From the NCBI GenBank assembly GCA_963281255.1, contig OY725503.1, positions 1,240,001 through 1,304,000 on the forward strand: a DNA stretch of 64,000 nucleotides, read 5' to 3'. The notes below the pieces were generated by a model. That model did not search any database. It was not told the DNA's origin and was given only the letters and a program-made list of their open reading frames with translations. Each line of letters opens with the position of its first letter. The stretch's first letter is position 1. A program made the position numbers and the translations under genes. Positions 23,401 to 34,635 of this stretch are shown piece after piece. This stretch comes from Aphrocallistes beatrix. Taxonomy: Eukaryota; Porifera; Hexactinellida; Sceptrulophora; Aphrocallistidae.

Positions 23401-24284
23401 AATTGAGTGGTCTAGTGGAGTTATTTATGGTTTCAGCTGATAGAGTTATGAAATATTGTGATCTACCGCGAGAGAGGCTAATTTATCGTGACTTCACCTC
23501 AGAGATAGTCCCACCCAGTCCTTCACAAAACAGAGAATTAGGAAAAATAGAATTTAAGGACGTGTCCTTCAGGTATTCGGCTGATCTTCCCTATGTGCTT
23601 CATGACGTTTCGTTGACTATCTTTACCGGTGAAAAAATCGGAATTATCGGGCGAACTGGATCAGGAAAATCCTCATTATTTAATTCATTACTACGCATCA
23701 GTGAAATTTCTTCCGGACAAATTACTATTGGTTTGGATAATATCCAAACGATCAATCTCTACGAGCACCGCAAGACGTTCTCAGTTCTCCCGCAGGATCC
23801 AGTTCTTTTCTCAGGGACACTTCGTTACAACCTGGATCCTTTCGGTCAGTTCAGCGCGAGTGAGATTTGGGACGCCTTGTCGAAGTCTCATCTGAAGGAT
23901 ATGGTAGAATGCCTACCCGGACAGCTGAGTGCCAATGTGGAGCAGGATGGGTTCAACTTCTCTACAGGTGAGAGACAGCTCTTGTGTCTGGCGAGAGCTA
24001 TTCTCGGGAAGAACAGGATTATACTTATTGACGAGGCGACTGCTAATGTTGACTTCCACACAGATCAGTTAATTCAACAGGCAATCCGTAGCCACTTCTC
24101 AACCTGCACTGTGCTAACTATCGCACACAGAATTGAGACTATCCTAGACTCCGATAGGATAGTTGTACTGGATAATGGTTGCATTATCGATGTAGGCACT
24201 CCCAGTGCAATGCTTCACAATAAGGATAGTTATATCAATAGATTAGCCCACCATCTGCTGGCCCCTAACGCTCAGTCTAGCTAG
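20442..24284 (+). CDS. ABCC4/MRP4-like ABC exporter, copy 1
   Basis: 1280 residues from ATG at 20442 (MNIFRKDYRGNVF), the start conserved in the paralogue; the frame is open slightly further upstream but without an ATG. Layout is TMD1-NBD1-TMD2-NBD2 without the extra N-terminal TMD0, as in short MRPs. NBD1: Walker A GPIGSGKSS near 438, signature LSGGQKARVSLARSL near 527, Walker B IYLLDDPLSSVD near 547. NBD2: Walker A GRTGSGKSS near 1069, signature FSTGERQLLCLARAI near 1172, Walker B ILIDEATANVD near 1193. Members of this group pump organic anions, conjugates and cyclic nucleotides out of cells using ATP; the substrate here is unknown. No intron in 3.8 kb. An AATAAA lies about 112 bp past the stop. 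Nearly identical to copy 2 except the linker after NBD1. Confidence 0.95.
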   Translation: MNIFRKDYRGNVFAQLLFLWMDKLFLKGFRASITIKDLQPCPIEQCSENVCQKFDMYWHIESQKQKPDIKIALAKTVKPLFLIVIFFLMLEGIFLFVQAVLINHVSSCSLDIGNNTITNIGPSIAYTLALALSTMCIPIFHGFSYHLTYCATMQMRTVCIVAIYKKILHVQQKVLHGVSTGYILNLVSNDVYKFDLGLQTFASFFITPIIIILSIILILVFVGPIGLIGIAYLIIHTPLQTVIGILFGYLKSLQSKTTDNRIRLMDQIVRGMNIIKFYVWERPFRKYINRIRKKEVFYANLAGAAHSSIHSLYDTSLFIALFLIDWVSIVLNQPLNPSQLAYAFLLFNIISFFLIYSIGEAIFGFRDCLNAFKRIQLILELPDGTTNSYECSTGQNFYVKLEHFSASWVEKESLLNKNLVLRDISLYIDHPQLVIVTGPIGSGKSSLILSLIKELPGLSGELRIIGKTSYCAQEPWIFSGSLRDNILFGNKLNSERYWEVVNACSLREDIDTFENGDLTLVGERGVTLSGGQKARVSLARSLYHEADIYLLDDPLSSVDQRVGREIFLNGIQGILRDKIVLLITHYVRYLPLANLVVVMAEGTVDCKGSYQFVAENCDYLKSLLRKENSAKEENISNNVLSLIYPISNTCDFLVDEDKEENSSIQPLSSSLTAEDYRPKSIGVITYFRYFWTGGFLATLALITLTVLSTGSLLLAYRGMQHLALCSSLLNETNGTNFSQVCPWYVDPSNALALRLLALLIFLGSALVFFRGFNFYYVLLQANRRLHNRMLRSLIETPMHFFNTNPSGRILNRFSKDIGFMDEQLPFVFYEFWSNIAYSIGVAIGVCITNYFMIIPFFLLAVSTLSLRFYYLKSSKQIKRLESVSRSPLYSHISLTLQGLSTIRALGIEERMTQDLHYFQNEHSRAWYYYICGERWFITKIDFLCALTIAFGIFAAFFSQCVYLQDNLISFYLPLLISFALTFQYTIKLSGLVELFMVSADRVMKYCDLPRERLIYRDFTSEIVPPSPSQNRELGKIEFKDVSFRYSADLPYVLHDVSLTIFTGEKIGIIGRTGSGKSSLFNSLLRISEISSGQITIGLDNIQTINLYEHRKTFSVLPQDPVLFSGTLRYNLDPFGQFSASEIWDALSKSHLKDMVECLPGQLSANVEQDGFNFSTGERQLLCLARAILGKNRIILIDEATANVDFHTDQLIQQAIRSHFSTCTVLTIAHRIETILDSDRIVVLDNGCIIDVGTPSAMLHNKDSYINRLAHHLLAPNAQSS

Positions 24285-24386
24285 ACATTGTCATGAACAC
24301 CCAATTTTTGTGACAGCTCTTATTAATCAAGCTTAATTAACATTTAACATTATAATTCTATTTACTTATTTCATTCCTTTTAGATA

Positions 24387-24455
24387 TTCTTTTCCAATAA
24401 ATTCGATGAGCAATTGCCATTTGTACTTTATCACTTTCGTTCAAACTGCGCAAGA
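24387..24455 (+). pseudogene. ABCC exon-like relic downstream of copy 1
   Basis: Reads SNKFDEQLPFVLYHFRSN in one frame. This resembles the internal transporter segment (DIGFMDEQLPFVFYEFWSN) encoded near 22887-22945. It follows a pyrimidine-rich TCATTCCTTTTAG that looks like a splice acceptor. The equivalent relic lies 3' of copy 2. Too short to function. Confidence 0.55.
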
Positions 24456-24515
24456 ATCTATAGAAAAGTTCTAAAAATACTGAACATATACTATTTTTTG
24501 TCTCTTTACTTTGCC

Positions 24516-24651
24516 CAGTGCCGGCGGAAGTGGTCAGGCCAGTCAGGCCATGGCATGACTACTTATGCTAAGGCATATGTAATACTAAAAGGCCTAGGAG
24601 GTTGACCACTATAGGGATTGTGAAGCAATGGGCCTGACCACTTTAGCGCTG
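24516..24651. mobile_element. hAT-like MITE (GTGGTCAGGCC ends)
   Basis: CAGTGCCGGCGGAAGTGGTC at the left pairs with GGCCTGACCACTTTAGCGCT at the right. The 8-bp flanks match poorly, so the boundaries are approximate. Confidence 0.6.
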
Positions 24652-24722
24652 CTTCAGCCGAACTTGTTGCCGACAATGCTACAGTATACTGGCCAACTTC
24701 TGAATTGAGTTGTAATTATATC

Positions 24723-25546
24723 ATAGCCCACTCAATATAATGCCTCACAGTAGAAAATTATGGACTAGGAATGAAGTAGCAACCGATTGAAATAATACAT
24801 GATTAGCCCAAATTCGTCAACCATGTAGAATATCTGTGGTAAAATTTTGATTAGTCATCATCATTGCGCTACAAGTCATTTTAAGGACGATTTTAGCGAT
24901 TTTCTAAGCTGTTTTAAGCCTACTTCTAAATGTTATTAATGCATGATCTTTGTGTAGAACCAATATTAGTACTATGAAATATTTAGAATTTTTCAATGGA
25001 ATGTTGTTACATTCCTGCGTTGCTGTGGTAAATCGTTTTGGATAGTTCGAGCCATTTCCTTCAAACTGTACTAACTACAGTGGAATTCGCTTATTAGCAA
25101 CTCGAGTTTTGCTCATAAAATGGTTGCTAATACGCGAAGTTGCTAGTAAAGGAGCAGAATTAACACAAAATCTTCACCTGGGACCTGAAGATTGGTTGCT
25201 AATAGAGCAATTTTGATAATAAGGGAGTTGCTGATAAGCAAATTCAACTGTAAGTCTCCAAATTTGATCAGTATTTGATTGGCACTAGAGTACCTCCTAT
25301 AGGTGGTAATATAATTCAACTTATAAATTCAACGGGTTTTGAGTTGAAGGTTGATTTTAAATACTAAATTGACGTATAACTCTATAGTCTGTGAATTTAG
25401 AAGTTCAAAATGTATTATTACTTAATAGGAAGTAGCCTATTGCCTACCAAATACGATCAAATTTGAAAACCCAGTTATTACAGTTTGCAGGATATGGCTC
25501 GAACTGTCCAAAATGCTTTACCATAGCAACGCAGGAATGTAACAAC
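24723..25546. mobile_element. Mutator-like foldback, right end lost, with nested pogo-like MITE
   Basis: Left end ATAGCCCACTCAATATAATG and arm sequence match the intact copies. The right arm breaks off at AATGTAACAACATCC, where a CRE-bearing repeat (family R1) begins. A MITE at 25078-25250 with TA target sites interrupts the arms. Confidence 0.75.
25078..25250. mobile_element. Pogo/Tc1-like MITE, TA target
   Basis: CAGTGGAATTCGCTTATTAG at the left and complement of CTGATAAGCAAATTCAACTG at the right; TA at 25076-25077 and 25251-25252. Rejoining the flanks restores foldback arm sequence. Confidence 0.8.
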
Positions 25547-26128
25547 ATCCTTACTAATAAAACTCGATTATTGTTTGTTTATATATATATACAAGCGCGC
25601 TTCGCTTGCTTGCGCTGCGCGGCTGGCGGACACTTCGTGTCCGCCGGAGGCTCCCTTCGGGCGCCTGGAGGTGACATTGGTTAATTATAAGGGAGATATA
25701 ATCTCTAAATATGTCCATCTTAGTTTAAAATCGATATCACTCGAAAAATGACCAAATTTGTCAATTATAAAATTTTTGATGCGTAATGATAACGTCATAA
25801 CAGGGTGATGAGTAATCATTTTTTGATGATAGTTGCGCCATATGTGAGATGTATAAATATACAAATATATTAAAATTTCAGCCTTCTATCTCCTATAATG
25901 GCTGAGTTATGCCCGAATAACTGTGTGACTTTTAAAAATGTGACAATGACGTCATAATTCCATGATGAGTCGACATTTTGGTCTGAGCTCAGAACTTACT
26001 GGAGCCATAGCCAAAATACTCCCACATGCCAAAAATTAGCTTTCTGTGCCCGCCAGTTTCTTCAATCAATTCGTTACAGATATATATATATATATATATA
26101 TATATATCCTTACTATTAAAACTCGATG

Positions 26129-26150
<22 letters not shown>
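25547..26150. mobile_element. CRE-bearing repeat family R1, copy 1
   Basis: Ends carry ATCCTTACTA(T)TAAAACTCG next to (TA)n tracts. One subterminal end is GC-rich (CAAGCGCGCTTCGCTTGCTT and the hairpin GGCGGACACTTCGTGTCCGCC, written here in parts). The other end reads GAATTGATTGAAGAAACTGC on the complement. It contains the full CRE consensus TGACGTCA at 25947-25954. The reading frames through it are not conserved. Confidence 0.75.
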
Positions 26151-26168
<18 letters not shown>

Positions 26169-26187
26169 CATCGAGTTTTAATAGTAA

Positions 26188-26229
<42 letters not shown>

Positions 26230-26763
26230 GTAACGAATTGTTTGAAGAAACTGCAAGGCGCAGAAAGCTGATTTTTGGCATGTGGGAGTCTTTTGGCTAT
26301 GGCTCCAGTAAGTTCTGAGCTCAGACGAAAATGTCGGCTCATCATGGAATTATGACGTCATTGTCACATTTTTAAAAGTTAAGCAATACAGTTATTCGGG
26401 CATAACTCAGCCATTATAGGAGATAGAAGGCTGAAATTTTAATAAAATCTGTATACTAACATGCTTCACACATGATAGAACTATCACCAAAAAATGATGA
26501 CTCATCACTTTGTTATGACGTCATCATTACGCATCAAAAAATTTTAAATTCACAAATTTGGTGATTTTTCGAGTGATATCGATTAGCACAGTAGGAAAGA
26601 CATATTTAGAGATGTTATCTTCCTTATAATTAACCAATGTGACTCCAGGCGACCGAAGGGAGCCTCCTGCGGACACAAAGTGTCCGCCAGCCGCGGCAGC
26701 ACAAGCAAGTGCGAAGCGCGCTTGTATATATATATATATACAATCATCGAGTTTTAATAGTAA

Positions 26764-26767
<4 letters not shown>
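26151..26767. mobile_element. CRE-bearing repeat family R1, copy 2, inverted against copy 1
   Basis: Complementary to copy 1 across a palindrome centred near 26150 (ATCCTTACTATTAAAACTCG near 26107, its complement near 26192). CRE TGACGTCA is at 26353-26360 and 26516-26523, AP-1 consensus TGACTCA at 26498-26504. Long (TA)n tracts make YIYIYI-type false frames. Confidence 0.8.
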
Positions 26768-26797
<30 letters not shown>

Positions 26798-26844
26798 GTA
26801 ACGAATTGATTGAAGAAACTGCCTGGCACAGAAAGCTGATTTTT

Positions 26845-27530
26845 GGCCTGTTTTACACAGATTTAAGATACATTTTGGCAATTTTCTGACCTGTTTTAAG
26901 TACATTTAAAAGCGTTATTAATGTATGATTATCGAAGATAATCAAGGTAGGAACGGGTTAATTCGAAATATTTGGACTTTTCAAATGGGATGTTGCTACA
27001 TTCCAGTGTTGTTATGGAAACGTATGTATACCATTTGAGCCGATATCTTGAAAACCGTTACAGTTAGACAGTCAAATTTGACTATATTTGATAGATAATA
27101 GGTTACTTTCTATTAAGTCCTAATACTTTTTATAACATTAAATCTTAAGGTTTTTGAGATATGGTGCAATTTAACAAATATCATTCATAAAATATATTCA
27201 CCATATCTCGAAAACCTTGAGATTTAATGTTATAAAATGTATTAGGAGCTAATAGAAAGTAACCTATTATCTATCAAATATAGTCAAATTTGACTGTCTA
27301 ACTGTAACGGTTTTCAAGATATCGGCTCAAATGGTATACATACGTTTCCATAGCAACGCTGGAATGTAGCAACATTCCATTTGAAATGTCCAAATATTTC
27401 GAATTCACCCGTTCCTACCTTTATTATCTTCGAAAATCATACATTACTAATAACGCTTTAAAATGTGCTTAAAATAGGTCAGAAAATTGCCAAAATGTAT
27501 CTTAAATCTGTGAAAAACAGGTGTGAAAAA
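26845..27530. mobile_element. Foldback, inner part of the Mutator-like family
   Basis: Two arms of about 330 bp pair closely around 27188. Sequence is related to the inner arms of the copies at 17619 and 39971 (CATTCCAGTGTTG, GATATCTTGAAAACCG). Outer ends are missing. Confidence 0.75.
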
Positions 27531-28059
27531 CCACATAACTCACATTCCACACTTAGTTGAGGTAGGCCATCATGACCAATGGACTCTAAAAATACGACTT
27601 CCTATTCAACAATGATACATCTCCCATGTCTAACTTGAGCGGATTACGGGATATCAATAATACACAATGGACCCAAGTTCCAGGACCCGAGATTGAACGC
27701 CTACAATCCTTACTTAAAGGAGTCTATGGGATAATTATACGTATGTTATATTTTTTCTCGATAATTTTCCTCCTGGACCCTAACATAAGAGATTAGACGC
27801 TGAAAATTTAGGAATAGGTGCTTTGAGTATATTGGCTGAAAAATGAAAATGAAATGAAATACCTCTGAATGACCAGACATACTTGTAGTAGTGTTAACTC
27901 AGAATTCATGAATGCTACCATAAAATTCCTTTTAACATACATAAAACAATTTAAACTCATCATTGATTGTAATTATGTATACAAAATACACAAAGATACC
28001 CAGTTTGCCTCCACCTTTATCATGCAGTCCCCATCCAAACATCCCACGAATGCGCCGTG
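27531..28059. other. Gene-free stretch
   Basis: Nothing recognised; the gypsy remnant begins near 28060. Confidence 0.4.
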
Positions 28060-31000
28060 ATACAACTTGGGATACTTCTCCGTTGAATCTTTTGTAATGG
28101 TCCAGATGAACCCACTTATCTCTACGGGGTAGTCTCAGTTTACGTTTGCTTCTTTCCTCATCAACACTTGGTACGGACCGTCAAACTTAGGTGCTAATGA
28201 GTCTATCCGGGCTTGCCTCTTAAGAAAAACAAAGTCTCCGGTAGCCACTTGTGATTCAGTTCTATCCTTATTATACCTCTCCCTAGCGATTCGGGGGTTT
28301 CTATCTGCATTCTCCCTTGCCTTGCAATAGCTTTGAGTTCTGCTTGTTTGCGTTTCAGCAATTCCAAATGCTCCGAGTGCGAATTGATGATTTTAGTTCG
28401 TTGCACCAGGCATCGATGGGGCAGAGAGGTTCCCTGCCGTATGTCAACATGTGTGGTGACACTCGTGTAGAGCGATTCCGCATCCAGTCACAATGAAAAG
28501 AGACTTCTGTGAGAAGGGCAGTCCATTCGCCTTTATGCAGCTGTGTGTCTTGCTGGAGGCAACGGATGACTTGCTTGACCATCCTGATGTTCCGTTCTGA
28601 CATTCCATTTGCTTGGGGTCTGTATGGTGAAGTCCTCCCTTGTCTACCCCCAGTGCACGACAGAACTCTCGAAATGTTTCTCCATCCACGTTTTGGCCCT
28701 GATCACTTAGAATAATTTGAGGAACCCCGTGCCCCCGATATATCCACCCTTGCTCGAAAGCTTAGAGTTTTGGCATGCTGGTCTTTAAGTGGTTGGATTT
28801 CTATACAGCGTGTAAATAAGTCGACCTTAGTAGGAAGTAGCGGTATCCCTCTTCAGACCATGGTAATGTACCTATATCTATACCCACAGCATGCCCGGGT
28901 ATCCCTTCATTCCCTCGCATCTGCCCAATCGATTCCTTGCCACGGTTGGTGGGCTTGGCACGAAGGCATGTTATGCAGTTTCGACAGAATGTTTCTACGT
29001 CTCTGTTCATCTTTATCCAAAAGAAGCTCTTTCTTAGTGATTGTAGGGTCCCATCCTTTCCAAAATGATGCTATGCGTGTACTTCCTCCCTCATTGTCTT
29101 GGGTACTAGTACAAATCTGCCTTTGAATCGAAGTTTATCATCGATAATACTCAGGCGATCGCCAACTCTCTTAAGTCCTCCAGTGACTACTTGCCCTTCG
29201 TTTCGAAGCTGTTTTATAGCGTCCTTTATGACGTCGCGTGATTGTTCGTCTGCTATCTTACCGGCCAGTTCACAGGCGTGTTCAACCAGAAAGATTTGGT
29301 CCTCAAAATCATCTTCAGAGTTCACTCCTTCGTCGAGTTTCGCAGCTGGGTTCTGACTAAGGTAATCTGCTACCTTGTTTTCACTACCTGGGCGTACGGC
29401 GATTTCCACATTCAATCCTTGCAGTTCCATTAGCCACTTTGCAATGGTTGGCTTTGGGTCTTTTTGTGCCTGTAGCCATTTCAGGGCAGAGTGATCCGTA
29501 TGTACTACTACTTTCTCTGCTCCATTTAGATACATGCTCCACTTTCTGGTGGCAGTTATGGCAGCCCAAGTTTCCAATGGTCCTGCCGAATAATGTCTCT
29601 GACTGGGACTCAGTGCAGCAGAGTAGTAGTCGAGGGGTTTCACTTTCCCAGTGGCTTCGTTTTGTTGGCCAAGGACAGCTTATATCCCTGTTCCGCAACG
29701 TCAGTTTCAATGTGGAAGGGTTTATTCCAGTCTGGGAATGCCGATACAACTGGGTCCCGCGATAAGGTACTACGTAAACCCTGAAATGCTTCCTCGCACT
29801 TTTCACTCCAAATCCACTTCGATTCTCTCCTGATAAGCGCGTAAAGAGGTTCCGCAATCTGTGCGATATTCGCGATGTAACACCGATAGTAATTTGCTGT
29901 GCCAAGAAAACGCTGAATTTCAGTTACCATTTGAGGTCTTCTAAATTCCTTCATTCGTTCTAGGTAACCTTTCAGGGGACTTCTTCCAGCACGGGACACC
30001 CAATGCCCTAGGAATCCTACGGCTTCATACCCCAGTTGGCACTTATCTCTCCACAACCTTAATCCTGCATCCGACAGCCGTTCGAATACCCGTGTGAGAT
30101 GTTGCACGTGCTAGTTGAAAGTTCGCGAGTATACTAGTATGTCGTCCACATAACTTTCGACGTTGTCAAGTCTGTCGAGAGCTTGGCCCATGAGCCTCTG
30201 GAACGTCGCTTGGCTGTTACAGAGTCCATAAGGCATCACAAGCATCTCGAAGAGCCCACGCGGCGTATGAAATGCTGTCTTCTCAGTGTATTGCGGCCGT
30301 AACGGGATTGTCCAATACGCCGAGGCTATGTCGAGTTTTGAGAAGAATCTACTCCCATGCAACTTGTCAAATATGCTGTGGGGATTAGGCAGACTGTACT
30401 CGTCCCGTTTGGTAACAGCGTTTAGGCGGCGGTAGTAAACTCAAACCGTAGATTGCCATCTTTCTTCTTTACAAGGACCACATCGGGATGCCCAGGGCGA
30501 GCAGCTAGGTTTAATTATTGGAGGATCTGTTGCGAGCATCTCCTCTAGCTGCCGGTTTATTTCCCTTTCCCACGTCGGGGGTACTCTTCGTGGGCGACTT
30601 TTCTGTGGTAGTGCCCCTTCAGTTATAATAGCGTGTCGTGTCGGAAGCGTAGTACGCGAGGGCCTCTTGTGATTTCGCCGCGAACGCAACATCGAATCGC
30701 TGAGCCAATTTTTCTAGCCTTTCATGAACTTGATCAGGCAATTGAGGATTTATAAGGGGGAGACCTTTCCTGTGATCGTTTTCTAGTTCTTCATCCTGCT
30801 TGACCACCTGGGCACGTGCGAATGGGGTTGCTCCTTGTACTGTTGCTTCATACTCCTCCCAAGTGTTTCCCACTCTGATTCTACTACGGAGAAAATCGAA
30901 AGAAACTGTTCCTAAGCGTTTCATTAGCTGTTGTCCTAACAGAATCGTCAGCTCTTCGCTGTCCAACACCTGTACCTTCTGTATTATTGGTCCTAGCGTC

Positions 31001-31497
31001 CCCAATCTAATATTTGTCATCGCATACCCAAGCACCTTGACGGGATTATTACATAATCCATACACCTTGCAACGTTCCTGCACTACCGTCTTATCGAGCC
31101 CGAGGTTATTTGCTGTACATTTGTCGATTACACAAGGCGTAGCCCCGGTGTCTAGCATCGTGGCCACTCTTTGCACCTCTATCGTTACTTTGAGAGTTAC
31201 TGCCTCTCGCTACCTGACACCTGGTATACATCTCTAGAATTCCGTGGTGCCTTGCTCGCATAATGTTGTCCGCCTTTGCTACGACAATGAATGACACGAT
31301 GGCCCCAGCGACCACAATTTGTACACTTTTTCTTCTCGGGACAGGTACGAATTAGGTGTCCCGGCTCTCCACAACCGAAACACTTGGGTTCCGCATACTC
31401 GAGTTCTGTTTTTCTCCCAAATTTGGAATGGCCCTTTGACACCGCATATGCTACCTGCTCGTCCTCGCTGCTCTGGACTGCTCTGAACTTCACGTGA
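28060..31497 (-). mobile_element. Ty3/gypsy remnant 2, no LTRs
   Basis: Minus-strand order from 31497 down: nucleocapsid, protease, RT, RNase H, integrase, C-terminal tail. Zinc knuckles are CFGCGEPGHLIRTC and CTNCGRWGHRVIHC (about 31390-31300). The protease has LDTGATPCVID near 31150. RT has SYVDDILVYS near 30140. RNase H has VVHTDHSALKWL near 29500. Integrase blocks are GIDIGTLPWSEEGYRYF near 28860 and MSERNIRMVKQ near 28600. Frames break repeatedly. No flanking LTR was found at either end, so both ends are truncated. Inactive. Confidence 0.9.
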
Positions 31498-32320
31498 ACG
31501 TTTGGGCCTTGATCACTTAACATGACCCTAGGAGGGTAATGTATATAAATCCATCCTTGAAATAAGCCCCGAGATACTGATTCGGCGGTCTGGTCTGCCA
31601 TCGGATAAATCTCCACAAACTTAGATCAGTTAGCAAAAGGAAATATATGTGACTACCAGTCGACCATGGTAGCGTTGCGATATGCTAGGCTATTGTTGTC
31701 TTGGTTCCTCAGTCGATTCTTGGGCTTATTTTTCGGGCAAACCAGATACACCTGAAAAAATGCTCTACATCGAGGTATAGATCCCTCTAAAAGAAGTATG
31801 AATTAATTTTTGCGACAGTTTTCTTAACACCTGTGAGTGCGAATCATTGTGGATTCGCATTAGGACTTCGTTTCTCAGACTGTGGTGGACAACTTGATCG
31901 CCTCTGTACAGAAGTCTTCCTCTGACTTTGCATCCTTTTCTGTCGTTTAAACCTCCCTGAATAGATTACTCATCGTTCTCCAGCTGACTCAATGCCAAAG
32001 AAGTGCCTGTCTAAGCGTAAATCTTCTTTATTCCTCGAAAATAATTCATTGAGATCAGCTGAGATATAGGAAAAGATGACGCTCGAAATGGTCAACATAA
32101 TTGTTCACACTCTGGTCTACATCGCTAGGGAGTCTGGATAGGTAATCGGCCGCCGTGTTCTCCTTTCCTTATACATATCTTACTTCGTATTTAATCGCCT
32201 CTAACTCCTGGATCCATCTCGAAAACTTGTGTCTCGGGTCTTTCTGTCTACGGAGCCAGCGGAGTGGGTTATGATCAGTCAAGAATATGACCTTGCGTGC
32301 TGCCGTCTTTGATAACCTAG
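31498..32320 (-). pseudogene. Ty3/gypsy remnant 3: RNase H end and integrase start, fused to remnant 2
   Basis: Minus-strand pieces: FLTDHNPLRWLRRQKDPRHK near 32280 and ENTAADYLSRLPSD near 32150. KFVEIYPMADQTAESVSRGL is near 31620, and MLSDQGPNV is near 31500. There the integrase stops mid-core and runs in frame into the gag of remnant 2 (HVKFRAVQSSEDEQ). Remnant 2 has its own integrase further on, so this is a chimera of two elements. Many stops precede the junction. Confidence 0.82.
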
Positions 32321-33015
32321 AAAGATCTGTGGCAGCAAACTTTTATTCTCTTTACTTTCAAACTGTAGGCTTAGACTGATCGTTTGGTTCATTCGATCTT
32401 CTTCTTTTGAATCATATGGAAGGCGACGATGCTTTGGGAAGACTGGCTGGAGTAGTATGAAGAACATCCTGGCAAGAAGCATGGAAATGACCCACTCTTT
32501 AGCTTCGGACTTGCTCGAGGGATTTCTCTAACTGTATCGTCAGCCTTTGGCACTTGTGGGTGTATTCAATGTTATCTTCTCTAAAGTATTTGATACAAAC
32601 GCAATATCTTAAGTTCATCAATATGCTCTCGATGTGGTCGAATCCATGCTTGCTTATGTTCAGGTAGGGTTTTTGGAATCCGAAAGCATACGATCTCTGG
32701 TTTGTAATTGCTTTTGAAACCGGGAGCTGAGCACGTATTTTGCATTCTTATATGAATAAATAATTGCAAATACGTAGATTTATTGAAAAGACAAAGGATT
32801 AGTATTAAAATAATATGAAAGCTTGATATCTAATATAAGAGAATTGCAAAGCCAGGAAAGAAGTACCTAAAATATTTTTAGAAAGTGTGATTAATTTTAA
32901 ACCTTAAAGTTGATACATTTAATTTTGGTTTAACAATAAATCCATCTTCGACCACATCCCTGGTCCATTTTTGAGATTCAGATGGCAAACCTTATATACA
33001 GAGGGCTATGGCATA
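32321..33015. other. Gene-free stretch ending in a Mutator-like end
   Basis: The first 250 bp may be decayed gypsy sequence. The end CCTTATATACAGAGGGCTAT (about 32992-33012) is a right end of the Mutator-like foldback family without a visible left partner. Confidence 0.5.
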
Positions 33016-33818
33016 TGCAAATTTTAACATCTACAGTTAAAGAGCTTTTCTATTAAGTATCATTTTTTCACAATCTTTATTTAAGAACATTCATCGAAAG
33101 AATCAAAATGTTGAATTTGCGTTATAATGCTAAATTATGTTGCTCAAATGCATTTCCTCAAACATTTCATAAATCTTCACACCTCGAGAGTAGGTGTTAA
33201 AAGTGGCTTAATAACTTGAAAACGAGAATAGATAGAGTCATAGAGATTAGGTTCCTTCTGACGAAATATTTACCTTCGCAATTTAGCAATAATTACGTTT
33301 TATGTGCACCCTGAACAATGAACTAGGGCAGCCACGGTATGCTATACCTCAAAATAATCCTATTAATGGAGTGTGAAATTTTTAAAAATCAACATTCGCT
33401 ATAGTATAGTCAATCCGGGATTGAATCTCGAAAGAAAATATGGCGGGATCCAGGGATTGGAATCCCTGTTTTTTAGTATTTCGTCCAAGGAAAATAATAA
33501 ATATTCCGATTTCATGCATTTAGGGCATATTGGGAATCCAGTGTCCGATGATATTTTCAAGTCCTGTGTATCCAGTATTCGAACTAATAACATATCTAGA
33601 AAAGCGAGTCGAACTAATGACAACTTTCAGAATTAACGAATGTATGCACCCTTCTTTATTGTGAAACAATAAGATGTTAACAAATAACAGGGCAATATAA
33701 TTAATGTTTGACAACTTATTATTCACATTCCGAACAGTATTTCATCATATAAGCATAGGCATGGCTAGCGCCATGGAGAGGGATTTCTCTGAAATTGGTT
33801 GTCCATTTATGGAGATAT
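33016..33818. other. Gene-free stretch
   Basis: Mostly unrecognised. At 33577-33625 two units resembling the ATTAGTTCGAAT repeat of 56545 and 62270 occur. No gene. Confidence 0.4.
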
Positions 33819-34348
33819 ATCCTTACTATTAAAACTCGGTAATGTATATTTATATATATATGTAACGAATTGATTGAAGAAACTGCCGGACACAGAAAGC
33901 TAATTTTTGGCATGTGGGAGTTTTTTGGCTATGGCTCAAGTAAGTTCTGAGCTCAGAGCAAAATGTCGACTCATCATGGAATTATGACGTCATTGTCACC
34001 TTTTTTATAATTAGAAATTTCAGTTTTTCGACTTTAACTCAGCCGTTTTAGGCGATAGAAGGCTGAGATTTTAATAGAATGTGTATATTAATATACTTCA
34101 CATATGATACAACTATCATCCAAAAATGGTGACTCATCAGTCTGTTATGACGTCATCATTACCTACCAAAATTTGACAAATTTGGTGATTTTCCGTGCGC
34201 TATCGATTATAACAGTAGGACAGACGTATTTAGAGATGTTATCTCCCATATAATTAATCAATGGTGACCACAGGCGCCCTTTAGGCGGCTCTGGCGGACA
34301 CAAAGTGTTCGCTAGCCGCACAGCGCAAGCAAGCGAAGCGCGCTTGTA
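33819..34348. mobile_element. CRE-bearing repeat family R1, copy 3
   Basis: Starts ATCCTTACTATTAAAACTCG, ends GAAGCGCGCTTGTA. CRE TGACGTCA at 33986-33993 and 34148-34155, with GGTGACTCATCA (AP-1 core) between. Confidence 0.78.
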
Positions 34349-34489
34349 CTGTACAATTAGATAGGATAGGAGGCAGTGGGTGTCCGGACACCCCCGGTGG
34401 CTGATAGGTACATATAATATACTGGTTTATGGTTAACTTATTTTGTCTATAAGTTGACTTATTTTGTTACTTTGGTACCATATTTATAT

Positions 34490-34612
34490 ATGCTGGTAAT
34501 ACATTACTAAGCTCTATTGTGTATGTTTTAGTTCAATCACCTTCGACCACATTCCTGGCCTATTTTTGAGATTTAGATGGCAGGCCTTACATACAGAGGG
34601 CTATAGTAGTTC
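34490..34612. repeat. Right end of a Mutator-like foldback
   Basis: ATATATGCTGGTAATACATT and, near 34591, CCTTACATACAGAGGGCTAT match the terminal arm of the family. The rest of the copy is missing, apparently replaced by R1 sequence. Confidence 0.6.
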
Positions 34613-34635
34613 GTAATACTGATACATGTACGTAG

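Noticed and set aside
25560-25680. Helitron 3' end (hairpin near GC-rich terminus)
   Set aside because: Copies end in inverted ATCCTTACTATTAAAACTCG repeats with no CTRR end and no Rep/helicase; a TIR-type repeat fits better.
25989-26318. Coding frames rich in YIYIYI
   Set aside because: Produced by (TA)n microsatellites inside R1 repeats.
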